Made by a program: the position numbers and the translations under genes
Assembly: GCA_030159075.1 (NCBI GenBank)
Contig: BROG01000651.1
Coordinates: forward strand, 310,001 to 374,000
DNA length: 64,000 nucleotides
Source of the DNA: Atrina japonica
Taxonomy: Eukaryota; Mollusca; Bivalvia; Pterioida; Pinnidae
Reading direction: 5' to 3'
Shown here: positions 1 to 11,204 of the stretch, in pieces
Position numbering within the stretch: position 1 is the first letter of the stretch
Layout: every line of letters starts with the position of its first letter
Notes under the pieces: generated by a model
The model's input: the letters and a program-made list of their open reading frames with translations, nothing else
Databases searched by the model: none
Told to the model about the DNA's origin: nothing

Positions 1-107
1 CCTACCGGTGAAACGGGGGGGGGGGGGGGACTGTAGGTTTTGTCTGTGTCTCTCCAAAACCTTTGGTTACGGTTTTGGTTAAAGTTTTTCAATGGTTCAC
101 CATTCAT

Positions 108-456
108 TTAAAGGGGCATTAGCTGGGGTTTTTTTCCAAAATTTTTTTCCCCCTTTTTTACAACTTAAATTGATATACAATAACAAAAAAGAGATATACA
201 CAGGCAAAAAAATCTTCATTTCCTATATATTTTGTGGACATTGCTTCAGAAACCAGGGTTTGGCACTTTTTTACTTGCAACTGAAAAACTCATCATTATT
301 ATTTGTATATGAATACCACACTGGACCTGACCTAATTTTCACAAAATATATAGCAGTATAAGATTTTTTATGTCTGTGTATAGCTCTTATTTGTTATTGT
401 ACAAGTAGTAAAAATAGAAAAGATCGAAATAAGTTTTGTGGGTGATGCCCCTTTAA
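108..456. mobile_element. TTAA-flanked MITE, copy 1 (piggyBac-like target site)
   Basis: The element body is 112-452 (341 bp), bounded by direct TTAA at 108-111 and 453-456. Termini are AGGGGCATTAGC... and ...GGTGATGCCCCT, an 8-bp perfect inverted repeat. The same flanking DNA without the insert is found at about 600-690 with a single TTAA. TTAA duplication is the hallmark of piggyBac-type transposition; no transposase is encoded. Confidence 0.85.
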
Positions 457-599
457 TAATAGCATTAGGATGCTGATACTTTGCATAGAGGTTCTTTAGG
501 GATCAAACAATAATGTTGGAGAGTAAAACTGGAAAAATATTTTAATTATTTTCTTCTTTTTTGACATGTTTTTGACTTCACCTTTTTGCCCAACGTCTG

Positions 600-700
600 C
601 AGGTTAAGGTTTTGGTTTAAGTTTTTCAATGGTTCACCATTCATTTAATAATGGTATTAGGATGCTGATACTTTGCATATAGGTTTTTTATTGATAATGG
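600..700. repeat. duplicate of the 71-107/457-510 sequence, lacking the MITE
   Basis: The sequence ggttttggttTAAGTTTTTC... through GATGCTGATACTTTGCATA repeats the two flanks of the MITE at 108-456 with few changes. Here they are joined at one TTAA, so this is an empty-site paralogue. Confidence 0.8.
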
Positions 701-1019
701 TTTTACTGATAGGGGACATGTATTGATTCATCAATATTCTCAGAATGCTTGTTTATCTTGAAAATTTTGCCTCCATTTTAAATTCACTCACTCATCTAAA
801 GCCTAAAATGATGAAAATTAAAGGAGAGTGAAAATTTCCAGTATTTCCATTATTTAGATACTAAGGGGTCAAAGATTATTTTTAGGAATCCCCTACTTGT
901 GACATTGGTACAGACTGTCTGTATTGGCTTTTTAGCTCGCCAGGACGAAAGTCAGGAGAGCTAATGCCATAATCCCAGTGTTGTTGTTGTTGTCGTTGGC
1001 ATCCATATACAAAACTTTA

Positions 1020-2030
1020 ACCTGGTCTATATCTTTTTAACCGCAAGGGACATGACTTCCTTAGGTCCAGAGCTTTCATTTTCCTTGATCTTGTACTTTG
1101 ACCTACATGTACTTTTTGAAAACATTAACCTTGGCTATATCTTTTAAACCATAAGGGATAGGACTTTGATCTTTCAGATATAGGTTTCTAATGACCAGAG
1201 CTTTCATTTGTTGTCTTGACTTTTGACCTAGTGACCTTGACTTCAAAATTTGACCAACTTTTGAAAAACTAATCTTGGCTATATCCTTTATAAACCATGA
1301 GAGATAGGCCTTTTGATATTTCACACATAGATTTCTTATGACAAGAGCTTTCATTTGGAACCTTGACTTTTGACCTAGTGACCTTGACCTTGGATTTTGA
1401 CCCATTTAAAAAAAAACATGACCTTGGCTCTACAGGCCTTTTTAAATATTCAGCCCAATTCCCATTGCAAAATGCATGTATTTTTTCCCAATTTGATGAA
1501 AAAATTCCCAATTTGGTGTTAAGGCCATGACCATAACGAAAAAAAAAAGAAAAATAATGTAAGGGAAATGCATTTAAAAAAGAGATTCCATTACATTTAG
1601 ATTTCCATGTATGCACACTATTTTTCCTAGTATTACATAAACTCTTGTTAAAATTCCCAGTTGTGTTACCAATGACATTTTCCTAAACTTGACAGAAAAA
1701 AGACTTACTATATCTTTTGAATTATGGGAGATAGGGCTTTGATATTTCACATATAGATTTTGTAAGACCATAGCTTATATTTATTACCTTGAATTTTGAA
1801 CAAGTGACCTTGACCTTGACCTTGGAAATTTACCTACTTTTCAGAAACTTTAATACAGGCTATATCTTTAAAATCATTAGAGATAGGGCTTTGATATTTC
1901 ACATATAGATTCCTTATGGTCAGAACTTTTATTTAGTGCCTTGACTTTTTACCTAGTGACCTTGGACTTTGATATACTTTTCAAAACTTTTATCCTGAGA
2001 TGATGGAATAAAAATTTTACCATACCATGA
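1020..2030. repeat. diverged tandem repeat, about 150-190 bp unit
   Basis: Phrases such as 'cctagtgaccttgac', 'ggctatatctttt', 'gatatttcacatatagatt' and 'ttatgaccagagctttcat' recur in fixed order four or five times with many substitutions. The array is interrupted at about 1436-1690 by another dispersed repeat. No gene is seen. Confidence 0.65.
1436..1690. repeat. dispersed repeat family C, copy 1
   Basis: Contains 'attcagcccaattcccattgc', 'gcatttaaaaaagagattcc', 'tacattta.atttccatgt' and 'ttcccagttgtg'. The same ordered phrases occur at about 30475-30685 and 40300-40510. Copies share orientation. No termini were identified. Confidence 0.6.
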
Positions 2031-2270
2031 CCTTAAAACCTGACAGCTTTAGGTCAAACATCTATTTTAAAAATTCACACCCATTTTCAGTGAGCTTTGT
2101 TATCTTCTGACAAATTTTGTTTTATGTGTCCATATCTCCATCACTCTGTCAGTTTCTCAGGTAAAATTTTTTGGTTGAAGTTTTGTAATCATTCACCAAA
2201 GGTAGAGGATGTTTATTGGTTCATCAGTACTCTCAAAATACTTGTGTAGTGGTGCAGAGGGTATCGGCCC

Positions 2271-2341
2271 TGATAGCTCAGTTGGTAAGAGCATGCTAGT
2301 GTTTGGAAGGTCTTGCGTTTGATTCCCGGTCTGGTCACTCA
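2271..2341 (+). repeat. tRNA-like sequence (SINE head or tRNA pseudogene)
   Basis: Box A-like TAGCTCAGTTGG with a D-stem GCTC/GAGC, and box B-like GCGTTTGATTCC, in tRNA spacing. The anticodon stem and acceptor stem do not pair well, so I do not call a functional tRNA gene. Confidence 0.45.
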
Positions 2342-2454
2342 TTTTTCCTCGCCTTTTACATTTGTTTTAATTTGTTTTGTTTTAAGAATGTTGACTACAC
2401 AATGAACAATTTTCCAAATTAATTTTTATGTAAATTTTTTATTTCTTTTTCTAG

Positions 2455-2537
2455 AAAGAGCAAACAGAAAATAAAAAACTTCAGAAGAGGATTGAAGATA
2501 TGGAAAAATCTGTGAGAAATATGGAAGACAAGTTTGA
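2455..2537 (+). CDS. coiled-coil gene exon (antepenultimate exon of the window's first gene)
   Basis: 83 nt, 27 codons plus 2 nt. The acceptor follows a T-rich tract ending ttctag; the donor is GA|gtaagt. It encodes a Lys/Glu-rich helix beginning KEQTENKKLQ. The trailing GA completes a Glu codon with the first base of the exon at 8480. Confidence 0.82.
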
Positions 2538-5500
2538 GTAAGTCAGTGAAACCTTAGAGAAAATTGTTAAAAGAAATGTTCAACCTGTCTGAAATTTGCC
2601 ATAAATCACCATAGAATCATAGATGATATATGAATCACCAAAGACTCATAGATGATATATAAATCTCCATAGTCTCATAGATGATATATAAATCACCATA
2701 GTCTCATAGATGATAAATACATCACCATAGATGATATATAAATCACCATAGACTCATAGATGATATATAAATCACCATAGACTCATAGATGATATATAAA
2801 TGACCATAGTCTCATAGATGATATATAAATCACCATAGACTCATAGATGATATATAAATCACAATTCTAATAGATGATATATACATCACCATAGACTCAT
2901 AGATGATATATAAATCATCAGTCTCATAGATGAAATATAAATCACCATAGACTCATAGATGATATATAAATCACCATAGACTCATATATAAATCACCATA
3001 GACTCATAGATGATATATACATCACCATAGACTCATAGATGATATATAAATCACCATAGACTCATAGATGATATATAGATCACCATAGTCTCATAGATGA
3101 TATATAAATCACCATAGACTCATAGATGATATATAAATCACCATAGACTCATAGATGATATATAAATCACCATAGACTCATAGATGATATATAAATCACC
3201 ATAGTCTCATAGATGATATATAAATCACCATAGACTCATAGATGATATATAAATCACCATAGACTCATAGATGATATATAAATCACCATAGTCTCATAGA
3301 TGATATATACATCACCATAGACTCATAGATGATATATAAATCACCATAGTCTCATAGATGATATATAAATCACCATAGTCTCATAGATGATATATAAATC
3401 ACCATAGTCTCATAGATGATATATAAATCATCATAGTCTCATAGATGATATATAAATCACCATAGACTCATAGATGATATATAAATCACCATAGACTCAT
3501 AGATGATATATACATCACCATAGACTCATAGATGATATATAAATCACCATAGACTCATAGATGATATATAGATCACCATAGTCTCATAGATGATATATAA
3601 ATCACCATAGACTCATAGATGATATATAAATCACCATAGACTCATAGATGATATATAAATCACCATAGACTCATAGATGATATATAAATCACCATAGTCT
3701 CATAGATGATATATAAATCACCATAGACTCATAGATGATATATAAATCACCATAGACTCATAGATGATATATAAATCACCATAGTCTCATAGATGATATA
3801 TACATCACCATAGACTCATAGATGATATATAAATCACCATAGTCTCATAGATGATATATAAATCACCATAGTCTCATAGATGATATATAAATCACCATAG
3901 TCTCATAGATGATATATAAATCATCATAGTCTCATAGATGATATATAAATCACCATAGTCTCATAGATGATATATAAATCACCATAGACTCATAGATGAT
4001 ATATAAATCACCATAGTCTCATAGATGATATATAAATCACCATAGTCTCATAGATGATATATAAATCACCATAGTCTCATAGATGATATATAAATCACCA
4101 TAGTCTCATAGATGATATATAAATCACCATAGACTCATAGATGAAATATAAATCATCATAGTCTCATAGATGATATACAAATCATCATAGTCTCATAGAT
4201 GATATATAAATCACCATAGTCTCATAGATGATATACAAATCACCATAGACTCATAGATGAAATATAAATCACCATAGTCTCATAGATGATATATAAATCA
4301 CCATAGTCTCATAGATGATATATAAATCACCATAGTCTCATAGATGATATATAAATCACCATAGTCTCATAGATGATATATAAATCACCATAGACTCATA
4401 GATGATATATAAATCACCAAAGACTCATAGATATATATGTCCCTACTTCAGTTATTTGGCTTGAAAATTTGGCTTTCACGTTAAATTCACCCTCTCATTT
4501 TGGAAAGAAAATGGCAAAAATTAAACCGGAGTGAAAATATCTCTATACTGAGTAATAATTTTAACTTCTTGGCAAAATGATAAATTCAAATGTAAATTTA
4601 ATTAGGATTACTTGATTTAAAAGCTATATGATTACTAAGATAAAGTGACACATCTGGAAATTACATAAGTAATCACATAAGCTCCCTATTTCCAGAGATT
4701 ATAGTCGCACTTCCACTTACAAAATTTTAGTATTATGCACATGAAGATAGAAACAGGGCATTATTTGATATGGAATATTTTGGTATTCACACAACATATT
4801 GGACAACTTCAAACTGTCTAATGATTTACAGCCAAAGAGAGATAATTTTTATATATCTTAAAACTGTATACATGTAGTTGCTTTTATTCACGGGTGGGGG
4901 GATAATTTCATTTATTTGTGGTCAAAGCAAATATCGCAAAATTAAATACCTGTGAATATAATACCGTATACTTCAAAAGTTTCAAAAGACATATGAAATC
5001 AATCAAAATTTGTTCATACACATGAAGCTCAGAATCATTATAATCTTTACTTCAAAATTCTATACAAAGTACTATTGAATTAGTCATAACACATTTTCTT
5101 GTTTGTTTTGGAAATGGTCTTGCCTGAAATTTAACATGCATGAATAAGTCCCTTTCAGAAAAACTTTGAGATTTCTCTCCATGAAATTAAACAACTATAT
5201 TCCCTGACTGAAAAAAAATAGTTAATAAATAACATGTTCCCTGCTACAGTCTGATGTTTTAGGACCATATAAAAAGTCTACAAATGAAAAAAATGGTAAA
5301 AGGAGAAAACAGAAAAAAGAAAGAAATAATGTAGCATAGTACACTTCAGGGCTCTAAGTACAACTTATATTAATTCATGAATTCTTTTAAAATAAATTCC
5401 AAATATTACATAATATTGCAAAAATACGGTGACAAAGTGTAGCAGGGAGATAACTCTTACTCAACATGCTGAGAGTTAATTAAGTGATAAGCATTGAATC

Positions 5501-8500
5501 AGTGGTTTTGTTTTTGCAGTTACATTGACAAATGGAAAAGTACATACACCAGGTGAAATGTATGCTTTGTCAGTTTCATTGTTTACCTTGATATTGTCTC
5601 TGTGTTGTAAATCACTTACAACAATGCACAGCTAGAGTATTATCACAAAAAATGTTCTTTTTGAAATATTGGTATGGCAAAACTCAAAATATACAGAAAA
5701 TGATAAAAAAATGTGTTGTGGAGAAGAGAAAATTTTAACAATTTGTAAAAGGTATAGTAAAATCCATATAATCTGGTGGGGTATAGTCTCGTGAACCCTT
5801 TCTTGACCTGGGTGAGTTGGTATTTTAGGTAATACATTAAAAATACACTGACAAGAGTTATGGTTCTTACTTGTCATCATACGTAAGGATATACAGTTGG
5901 TTGTAGAATCCTTTTCTTGTGAAACTTGTGGAAAAGTGAGCAGAATTGACCATATAATAATCAAAAGGTTACTTTGACATGTGAATCAGGCAATATCATT
6001 ACTTAATAGTTAGAATCATATTTTGCGTGTAATGTATGACCTTCACATATCGGATGCAAATTTGGCCTCTTAAGACAGGCGGTCTTAAGAATAGAGGAAT
6101 TGCTGAACTTGTTGTTGTTTTTTGGTATGGGGGTGTTTTATGACAATATTCTGTTGAGATAACTTTCTGAGACATTGGTTGTTACTTTATAGCAATATCT
6201 GCTGTTTGGGTGATCAGTATTCAGACTGCTACACTGAGAAGATTAGTTTTTTTTGTGGTTTAAATGGTGTTCATGACACACTTGTTCAGTTGTATGGTGG
6301 CGGCCACATTTAGACGATTTGTATCCCAAAATTGAATATCAACATCAAAGAACAAGACTTTTAGTTGGTGGTCGAGTTCCATCACATTGATCTCAGGCGT
6401 AGAAGTGATACAGAAGTCTGCAAATTTATTTAAATTTTTTCATGAATATATACAGTGAAACCTGCCATAACAGACACCTTCAGTCAGCAGACACATAGGC
6501 ATTCCAATAACAGGCAGTTTGTCTAGGTCCCGATTTACATTATATAAGACTACTAGCCTCTGTTTTAAATAAATGGACACCTCCCTTACCCGGACAACGG
6601 ACAAAGTTGTTGGCCCCAATATGCATGATTTCTGTATTTTTAACCTTGAATTAGCAGACAGTCTTCCTATGATCGACTTCCTTCACCACAGGCAATTTCT
6701 CAGTCAGTTGTATGTCCCGACTTTTATCTTGAGAAACACGCACACAATCTTTTATTTTGTGTTTTTAATTGATATCTTTTTCCTTGCATTGCAACGTAAC
6801 AATTGATTACAAGAACATTATCATTGATTACATGTATGAATGTTTTAGCAGTGAATGATCATCCTCCATTTGCAGACACCTCTCTATAACTGACAATTTG
6901 ATTAGCCCAGCATCTGTCCAATAAATACAGGTTTTACTGTATATACAAAGGAATAAAGATTCTTGTTGGTTTAAGCAAGGGTTTTAATGTGTGCTCTTTA
7001 ATTTGTGGCCTACATTTCATGGTTGTATCATTTCGGTTAGAATTGGTTGCCGTGGGGGTATTTGTCCGCATAGGACCAGCTAAAGTTTAGCCTAGCGTTT
7101 ACATGTAATAGAAAACATTTCTTTAATCTGAGACTCTGTAGTGAAATCAAGATATTTTCAGAGTTTTGTTTGTACGATGTAATTCAATTATTCTATTGCC
7201 CTTTATTTTTTATGGATGACCTATGACCTAGATAAATGACCTTTGTGTACATGTGAATTAGTATTTGAATTCAGAGCACATTAAACTGCATGTCCAAAAG
7301 ATTGTGTAATGGATTTCTGTTGTGGTCAAAAGACTAGACCAATTAGATGACAACTGCTTTAAAGTTTTTACATGCACCAACTATAAATAGAAACACAACA
7401 CCATTTTTGTTCTTTATGAGATTTTGATCTTGCAGATGCCAGTTGAAAGATTTGACATTTTATATTAAATTTATTAAATCGTATCACAAGGCACTATGGG
7501 CTCTTACCATTGACAGGAACAGACAAACTGGTTACAGTTCATTGCACAAATGGTAAGGTGTCAGACCATGGGCACACTGAAACCTGCTCTGAGTAGGGTT
7601 CTTTCCCATGATTCATTGTTCAGTATTATTCAATTTTTGTTGCAGACCCTGCCAATAAACTGAATTTACAACTTCAGTTTTCTTAAGACACAATGTTTTC
7701 AAATGCAGGCTCTAAAACTGACTAGAAACAAAAAATAATGAATTTTCAGAATGAAAAATGATTTTTTTTGTATATACCGTCTTGAAAATGTTTTGCAACG
7801 TATGTTTAACTTCTGGAACATTGAAAAAACTTGGCCGATACTGGTGTGTCCTGTACCAATGGTAAACGACCAAATTTTATACGTAAATATTATACATGTA
7901 TCACTATTCTTTTTTAATACATATTTTTTACCAATTCATGTATTTATTTAATGTTATTCCACAAAAAATCATAAGATAATCTTAGTGATCTTATGGAAAG
8001 TACATGTAATCTAAAATATTTTTTACATGTCAGTATCCAGTTTATCACATATATGTATGATGAGCAGTTGTTTAAAGGGGCAGTAGCTGTGTTTTTTTCA
8101 AAAAATTTTCTTTGTGTTTTTTACTAGTTAGATTGATGTAAGTAACTAAAGAGAGATAGAGACAGGCAAAAAAATCCTTCAATTCCTATATATTTTGTGA
8201 AAATTACTTCAGAAACCTAGTTTGGCAATTATTCATTTTGCAAATGATTAATTCAACCATAGTATATGTATATATGAATATGACACTGCCAACTAGACGT
8301 GACCTTATTTTATGCCTGTTTATATCTCTTATTTGTTATTGTACATTCAATCTACTTTTAAAAATAGAAAGAAAACCTTTGGAAACAAACACAGCTAATG
8401 CCTCTTTAAGTTTTGTACTCTATACCTTTGTTGAACTTTTTCTATCATTTTATTGATATGATATCCTTACTTTTCTCAGACGAGAGGCTGCTTTAGTGAA

Positions 8501-9055
8501 TTCAAATATGCAAGTGAGAAAATTGCGAGAGGAACTCGGAGATGCTGATTCTAAGTACAAAGAGGTTGTCAAGGTAAAGCTTTGTTAATCTCTATGAAAC
8601 TCCTTACAAACTGTTACAAAATTATCATGTCATTATTTTAGGAATTTTCAAATTTCTTTTAAATGTTCTTTTTTAATTTGAACCATTTTCAAAAAAATTT
8701 TTTTTTTCATTATGATGGTTATATTTTTTTTCAAATTTTTTTCCAAAACCTCATCACATGGTGATTATTTAGACATAAAAACAAATACTGTGAAATCAGA
8801 ATTTTTTTTTGCTAAATACTGCATATAATTATCTCAAACAAAATGAATTTTTCATAAGATCAATTGAAAGAAGTATCATCTGCACTTAAATGAGATGAAT
8901 TGAGGTAGACTTGTGAGGAAATGTTTTTACAGTAAATTTTCAACTTTAATGTTTTATTTATATTTCAGGAATTTGAAGCATTTAAAAAGTACTCCACAAG
9001 CTTGTTACAACGAGAGCGAGAAATGAATGAGAAGTTGCGACACTTAGCAGCTTAG
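2455..9055 (+). CDS. 3' end of a coiled-coil protein gene (last three exons, partial)
   Basis: Three exons join in consistent phase: 2455-2537, 8480-8573 and 8969-9055 (stop TAG 9053-9055). Acceptors are ttttctag, ttctcag and tatttcag; donors are gtaagt and gtaaag. The joined C-terminal 86 residues are highly charged and almost entirely heptad-like (runs such as KKLQKRIEDMEK, QVRKLREELGDAD, LLQREREMNEKLRHLAA), so the protein ends in a long coiled coil. There is no signal peptide, membrane segment or enzymatic motif in this part. The start and most of the gene lie left of the window. I do not recognise the family; a cytoskeletal, centrosomal or ciliary scaffold is possible, but that is a guess from the coiled coil alone. 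The introns are large (5.9 kb and 0.4 kb), and the first carries a satellite array and a MITE. Confidence 0.82.
2601..4436. repeat. 29-bp satellite array, about 63 copies, with 493-bp higher-order repeat
   Basis: Unit approximately atagactcatagatgatata + taaatcacc. Variants (actc/tctc, aaat/acat/agat, cacc/catc) recur at a spacing of exactly 493 bp = 17 units between about 2950 and 3950. It lies in the intron of the coiled-coil gene, starting about 65 bp after an exon. Confidence 0.95.
4437..5740. other. intronic AT-rich DNA, nothing recognised
   Basis: Intron of the coiled-coil gene. No open frame with splice support, tRNA or clear repeat boundaries was seen. Confidence 0.5.
5745..5992 (+). 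repeat. dispersed repeat family D, copy 1
   Basis: Shares ordered phrases ('gtaaaatccatataatctg', 'gggt.tagtctcgtgaaccc', 'tttcttgacc', 'cttacttgtca', 'gataatcaaaaggttac' type) with 39338-39600 and 62190-62606, all in the same orientation. Confidence 0.7.
6452..6941. mobile_element. TA-target MITE family E, copy 1
   Basis: Terminal inverted repeats ACAGTGAAACCTG (6452-6464) and CAGGTTTTACTGT (6928-6940), flanked by TATA on both sides. The interior contains degenerate repeats of 'cagacacct' and 'gacaatttg' type. Related termini occur at several other sites. Confidence 0.65.
8072..8409. mobile_element. TTAA-flanked MITE, copy 2
   Basis: The element is 8076-8405 (330 bp) with direct TTAA at 8072-8075 and 8406-8409. 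Termini are AGGGGCAGTAGCTGTG and CACAGCTAATGCCTCT (14 of 16 paired). The interior matches copy 1, for example 'aattcctatatattttgtg'. It lies 70 bp upstream of a coiled-coil gene exon. Confidence 0.85.
8480..8573 (+). CDS. coiled-coil gene, penultimate exon
   Basis: 94 nt (1 + 31 codons) with acceptor ttttctcag and donor AAG|gtaaag. It encodes a charged helix containing NMQVRKLREELGDADSKY. It ends in phase 0, matching the last exon. Confidence 0.85.
8969..9055 (+). CDS. coiled-coil gene, terminal exon with stop
   Basis: 87 nt, acceptor tatttcag, 28 codons plus TAG. The encoded tail is EFEAFKKYSTSLLQ...LRHLAA. The 3'UTR follows; its length is not clear, but an AATAAA lies near 9920. Confidence 0.85.
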   Translation, partial: EFEAFKKYSTSLLQREREMNEKLRHLAA

Positions 9056-10130
9056 CTCATAAACCCCCCTTGCAGTCATATTTAGACCCAACCGGACAAG
9101 TACGGTCTACTGTCATAATTCAGGAGTGAACAAGTTCATATTGCATGTAAAATTATTTTATAATTTTTATCCTAAGTTATACACATGACAGTGGACTTAA
9201 CCATTCTTTGAAATGGGCTGGTCCAAATGACTTCAAGGGTTGATGAGTTAGATTTACACTGTATAAATTTTTGTTCAACTGATGTATTTATAATTGTCAG
9301 GTATTGCAAAGATACCTGTTTTTGCAATTATCACTGGTGCCAAAATGAGGTATTTTGGAGTAGTTGTAATATTTAGGTGAAAGAAAAAATATGTGTTTTG
9401 AATTACCCGCCTTTTACCCTTTATTTGATATGCCATTTTGCAGAATCTAGCTATTTTCCATTTAATTTTGAAAAATTCAGAAAAATAATACCATTAAATG
9501 TAAAATTTGATATAATCAGAAACATATATTTATTTGGACTTACTGCATGCTATTATTGTTAAAAGTCACTGGATCAATATTATATCTACTTTTTGTGGTT
9601 CAGTTTTATGTATCACAAAAATCATATGATTTTGAAGGTATTACATGTATATGTACATCTAAAGTTGATTGAACCTGAAATATGATTAGAGTTATTCACC
9701 CCTACATTGAACAATGGAACTGCCCTATTGATTTAAAGCAGAGTCCATTGTTGTTTTAGGGGTAGGTGAGTTAAACCCCAGACATTGATGAATATTTGAA
9801 TTAGGTAATTCAATACATTATGAAATAATTGTGACAAAAAGATCAAGTAATCTTGTGTAATTCAACATGTGCATATGTTTCACATACATATGGACTCGTG
9901 AAAAAGTCTATTTCAGTTGAATAAATTGTTAATTGTCATACTAGGTGTTGAAGATAAAAAACAATTGTATACATTTACTTTTACAGGCAGAATTTTTTCT
10001 TGAATCATGATTCTCTTTAGAAAACTGAAGTGAAACTATGGTAGGTAATGTAATCAAGTTTATCTCTATGTTCAGTGATATTATTTTTCTGATGGTGACC
10101 TTGTTTTTAATTTTTTTGTCTCTATTGGGA
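9056..10130. other. 3'UTR and/or intergenic AT-rich DNA
   Basis: Downstream of the coiled-coil gene stop. It contains an AATAAA near 9920 that could serve as the polyadenylation signal. Nothing else is recognised. Confidence 0.45.
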
Positions 10131-10703
10131 TCTCTGTTAACCTTGGTATGGGGTACTACAGCTCTGTTAAGTTTGGTATGGGGTACTACAACTCTGTTAA
10201 CCTTGGTATGGGATACTACAGCTCTGTTAACCTTGGCATGGGGTACTGCAACTTTGTTAAGTTTGGTATGGGGTACTACAACTCTTTTAAGTTTGGTATG
10301 GGATACTACATCTCTGTTAACCTTGGTATGGGGTACTACAACTCTGTTAACCTTGGTATGGGCTACTACAACTCTGTTGAGTTTGGTATGGGATACTACA
10401 ACTCTGTTAACCTTGGTATGGGCTACTACAACTCTGTTAACCTTGGTATGGGGTACTACAACTCTGTTAACCTTGGTATGGGCTACTACAACTCTGTTAA
10501 GTTTGGTATGGGATACTACAACTCTGTTAACCTTGGTATGGGATATACTACAACTCTTAAGTTTGGAATGGGATACTTCAACTCTGTTAACCTCAGTATG
10601 GGGTACTACAACTCTGTTAACATGTTAACATTGGCATGGGATACTACAACTCTGTTAACCTAGGTATGGGGTACTACAACTCTGTTAACTTGGGTATGGG
10701 GTA
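10131..10703. repeat. 30-bp minisatellite, about 19 copies, open in two frames
   Basis: Unit ttaaccttggtatggggtac + tacaactctg. The length is a multiple of three and the unit lacks stops in two plus-strand frames, giving decapeptide repeats (MGYYNSVNLG in one frame, TTLLTLVWGT in the other). No splice or codon evidence supports translation. Confidence 0.95.
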
Positions 10704-10814
10704 CTTTGTTTGGCAAATCTGGTGACAGTCTGATAATCTTTGTACAAGATCATAACATGTTGAGGACTCTGTCTGGTAGTTATAGGACAATATTGTAGAT
10801 GAACCTGAACTTGT

Positions 10815-10935
10815 TTGAAGCTGATGACACCCCTTTTTTGAAGCTGATGACACCCCTTTTTCACAGTCTGATGACACCCCTTTTCAATGTTGTTGGTGAC
10901 CTTATCTTGATACAGGCTGATAACACCACATTTTC
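10815..10935. repeat. short tandem repeat, about 30-35-bp unit x 4
   Basis: 'gctgatgacacccctttt' recurs three times, followed by a degenerate fourth unit (gctgataacaccacattttc). Confidence 0.7.
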
Positions 10936-11204
10936 AATGTTTTTGGTGACCATTTAGAGGTTTGTTATTTATTGCATAATATCATAATGTTAAGCTACGT
11001 TTCCCCGAGTTTTGTAAAAGTCAAACAATCAGAACTGGTGCCATAAAAATTGTCTCCTTCCTTCAAAATATTCTGCCATTGCTGAAGTTTATCAAATATT
11101 TACTTGTTTACAAATAACAATTATGGGAGTTTTCTTAGACCAATACCGACTACTGCACTGGCAAATGTTTTTATTTCATGAACTTATATCATTTGGTGAT
11201 AAAG

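Noticed and set aside
2271..2341. A functional tRNA gene
   Set aside because: Boxes A and B are present, but the acceptor and anticodon stems do not pair; kept only as a tRNA-like repeat.
2601..4436. CRISPR-like array
   Set aside because: Eukaryotic intronic satellite with contiguous units and no spacers.
10038..10663. ORFs of 196 and 171 codons across the 30-bp minisatellite
   Set aside because: They exist only because a stop-free unit of 30 bp is repeated. Both frames are equally open and there is no splice, codon or homology evidence. Reported as a repeat.
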